5,922 bases of DNA from Treponema sp. GTDB lineage: Bacteria > Spirochaetota > Spirochaetia > Treponematales > Treponemataceae. Where the stretch lies: the NCBI GenBank assembly GCA_016290335.1, contig JAEETM010000146.1:1-5922 (forward strand). Reading direction: 5' to 3'. Below are positions 5,654 to 5,922 of the stretch, one piece after another. How positions within the stretch are numbered: position 1 is the stretch's first letter; the number at the start of each line of letters is the position of its first letter. The notes beneath the pieces were generated by a model, which saw nothing but the letters and a program-made list of their open reading frames with translations, did not search any database and was not told the origin of the DNA. The position numbers were made by a program, and so were the translations under genes.

Positions 5654-5720
5654 CTAATTGTTTACTCCTTATCCAATTAGCTACATTTCAGAAAATAACC
5701 CCATTTAATCCTCAATAGTA

Positions 5721-5758
5721 AGAAGCTTTTCGGAGTTCTCATTTTTTTTATTTTTTTT
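5721..5758 (+). terminator. Weak terminator-like or attenuator-like element
   Basis: A weak stem (AGAA and CT pairing with AG and TTCT, one bulged G, loop TTTCGG) is followed by CA, then T8-A-T8. The T-tract is strong but the stem is short and AT-rich. There is no + strand gene upstream for it to terminate, so if functional it would act on a leader transcript of the gene at 5842. Confidence 0.3.
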
Positions 5759-5830
5759 CAAAAATTTTTCCAAAAACGTCAGATTTTCCCTCCTGCCGTG
5801 GCTACTTAGTGAAAACAACAAATTTTTACC

Positions 5831-5836
5831 AAGGAG
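5831..5836 (+). promoter_or_regulatory. Ribosome binding site of right-edge gene
   Basis: AAGGAG five bases before the ATG at 5842 is a near-ideal Shine-Dalgarno sequence and is the main reason to believe that short frame is a real gene. Confidence 0.7.
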
Positions 5837-5841
5837 CAATC

Positions 5842-5922
5842 ATGAACCTCAAAATCAATTTAACCAGGAAGCCCGCCCCCGGTGGTGTCTTTAACTGTAC
5901 AGCCATCAACATCCGGGAAAGA
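5842..5922 (+). CDS. Start of an unrecognised gene, cut by window edge
   Basis: Twenty-seven codons are visible: a basic start (MNLKINLTRKPAPGG) followed by VFNCTAINIRER, with no stop before the edge. The strong AAGGAG ribosome binding site and an abrupt change from AT-rich spacer to GC-rich codons (CCC GCC CCC GGT GGT) support a real gene. No signal peptide is apparent. I do not recognise the family and assign no function. Confidence 0.6.
   Translation, partial: MNLKINLTRKPAPGGVFNCTAINIRER

Larger units (their letters stand above)
5422..5841. other. Gene-free, strongly AT-rich divergent intergenic region
   Basis: These 420 bases separate the - strand zinc-ribbon gene from the + strand gene at the edge and should hold both promoters. 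No frame looks like a gene. I see an 8-bp inverted repeat (5626-5653), the widely spaced pair TTGTGAT (5581-5587) and ATCACAA (5621-5627), the short dyad ATTTGT-N9-ACAAAT (5579-5599), and a paired T8 tract (5742-5758). A TATACT hexamer at 5612-5617 could be a + strand -10, but no good -35 sits 16-18 bp upstream. Confidence 0.6.

Overview
The window looks like an accessory stretch of a gammaproteobacterial genome. The evidence is the 3' part of a LolE-type lipoprotein-release permease (a Gram-negative, outer-membrane gene) at the left edge and a good CRP-like dyad (TGTGA-N6-TCACT). The mix of a LolE gene, an AAA-ATPase-like (DUF1703-type) gene and AT-rich spacers would fit a gut or rumen gammaproteobacterium such as the Succinivibrionaceae. 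That taxonomic guess is inference only.

Layout, left to right. (1) Bases 2-904, + strand: C-terminal 300 residues of LolE, open at the left edge. (2) Bases 905-1304: about 400 bp without a gene, AT-rich and containing four separate dyad structures. (3) Bases 1305-2534, + strand: an AAA-ATPase-like protein with intact nucleotide-binding motifs, which stops where its family normally continues into a PD-(D/E)XK nuclease domain. (4) Bases 2535-2719: a convergent spacer with a CRP-like site and overlapping dyads. (5) Bases 2720-4372, - strand: an ISAs1-family DDE transposase with an unusual long C-terminal extension, a strong Shine-Dalgarno and a promoter embedded in two abutting palindromes. (6) Bases 4651-5421, - strand: a zinc-ribbon, single-membrane-span protein with a low-complexity linker and a predicted exported domain. 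(7) Bases 5422-5841: about 420 bp without a gene, very AT-rich, with an 8-bp inverted repeat and a paired T8 tract. (8) Bases 5842-5922, + strand: the first 27 codons of an unrecognised gene with a good ribosome binding site, running off the right edge.

The genes do not form one pathway. The picture is a conserved envelope gene (LolE) followed by an insertion-prone island: a truncated AAA/nuclease-family gene, an insertion sequence and a lineage-specific membrane protein. I found no CRISPR array, tRNA, rRNA or recognisable defence operon. The most unusual items are the dyad-dense leader before the AAA gene, the C-terminal loss in that gene, the oversized ISAs1-type transposase without recognisable terminal repeats, and the zinc-ribbon membrane protein.
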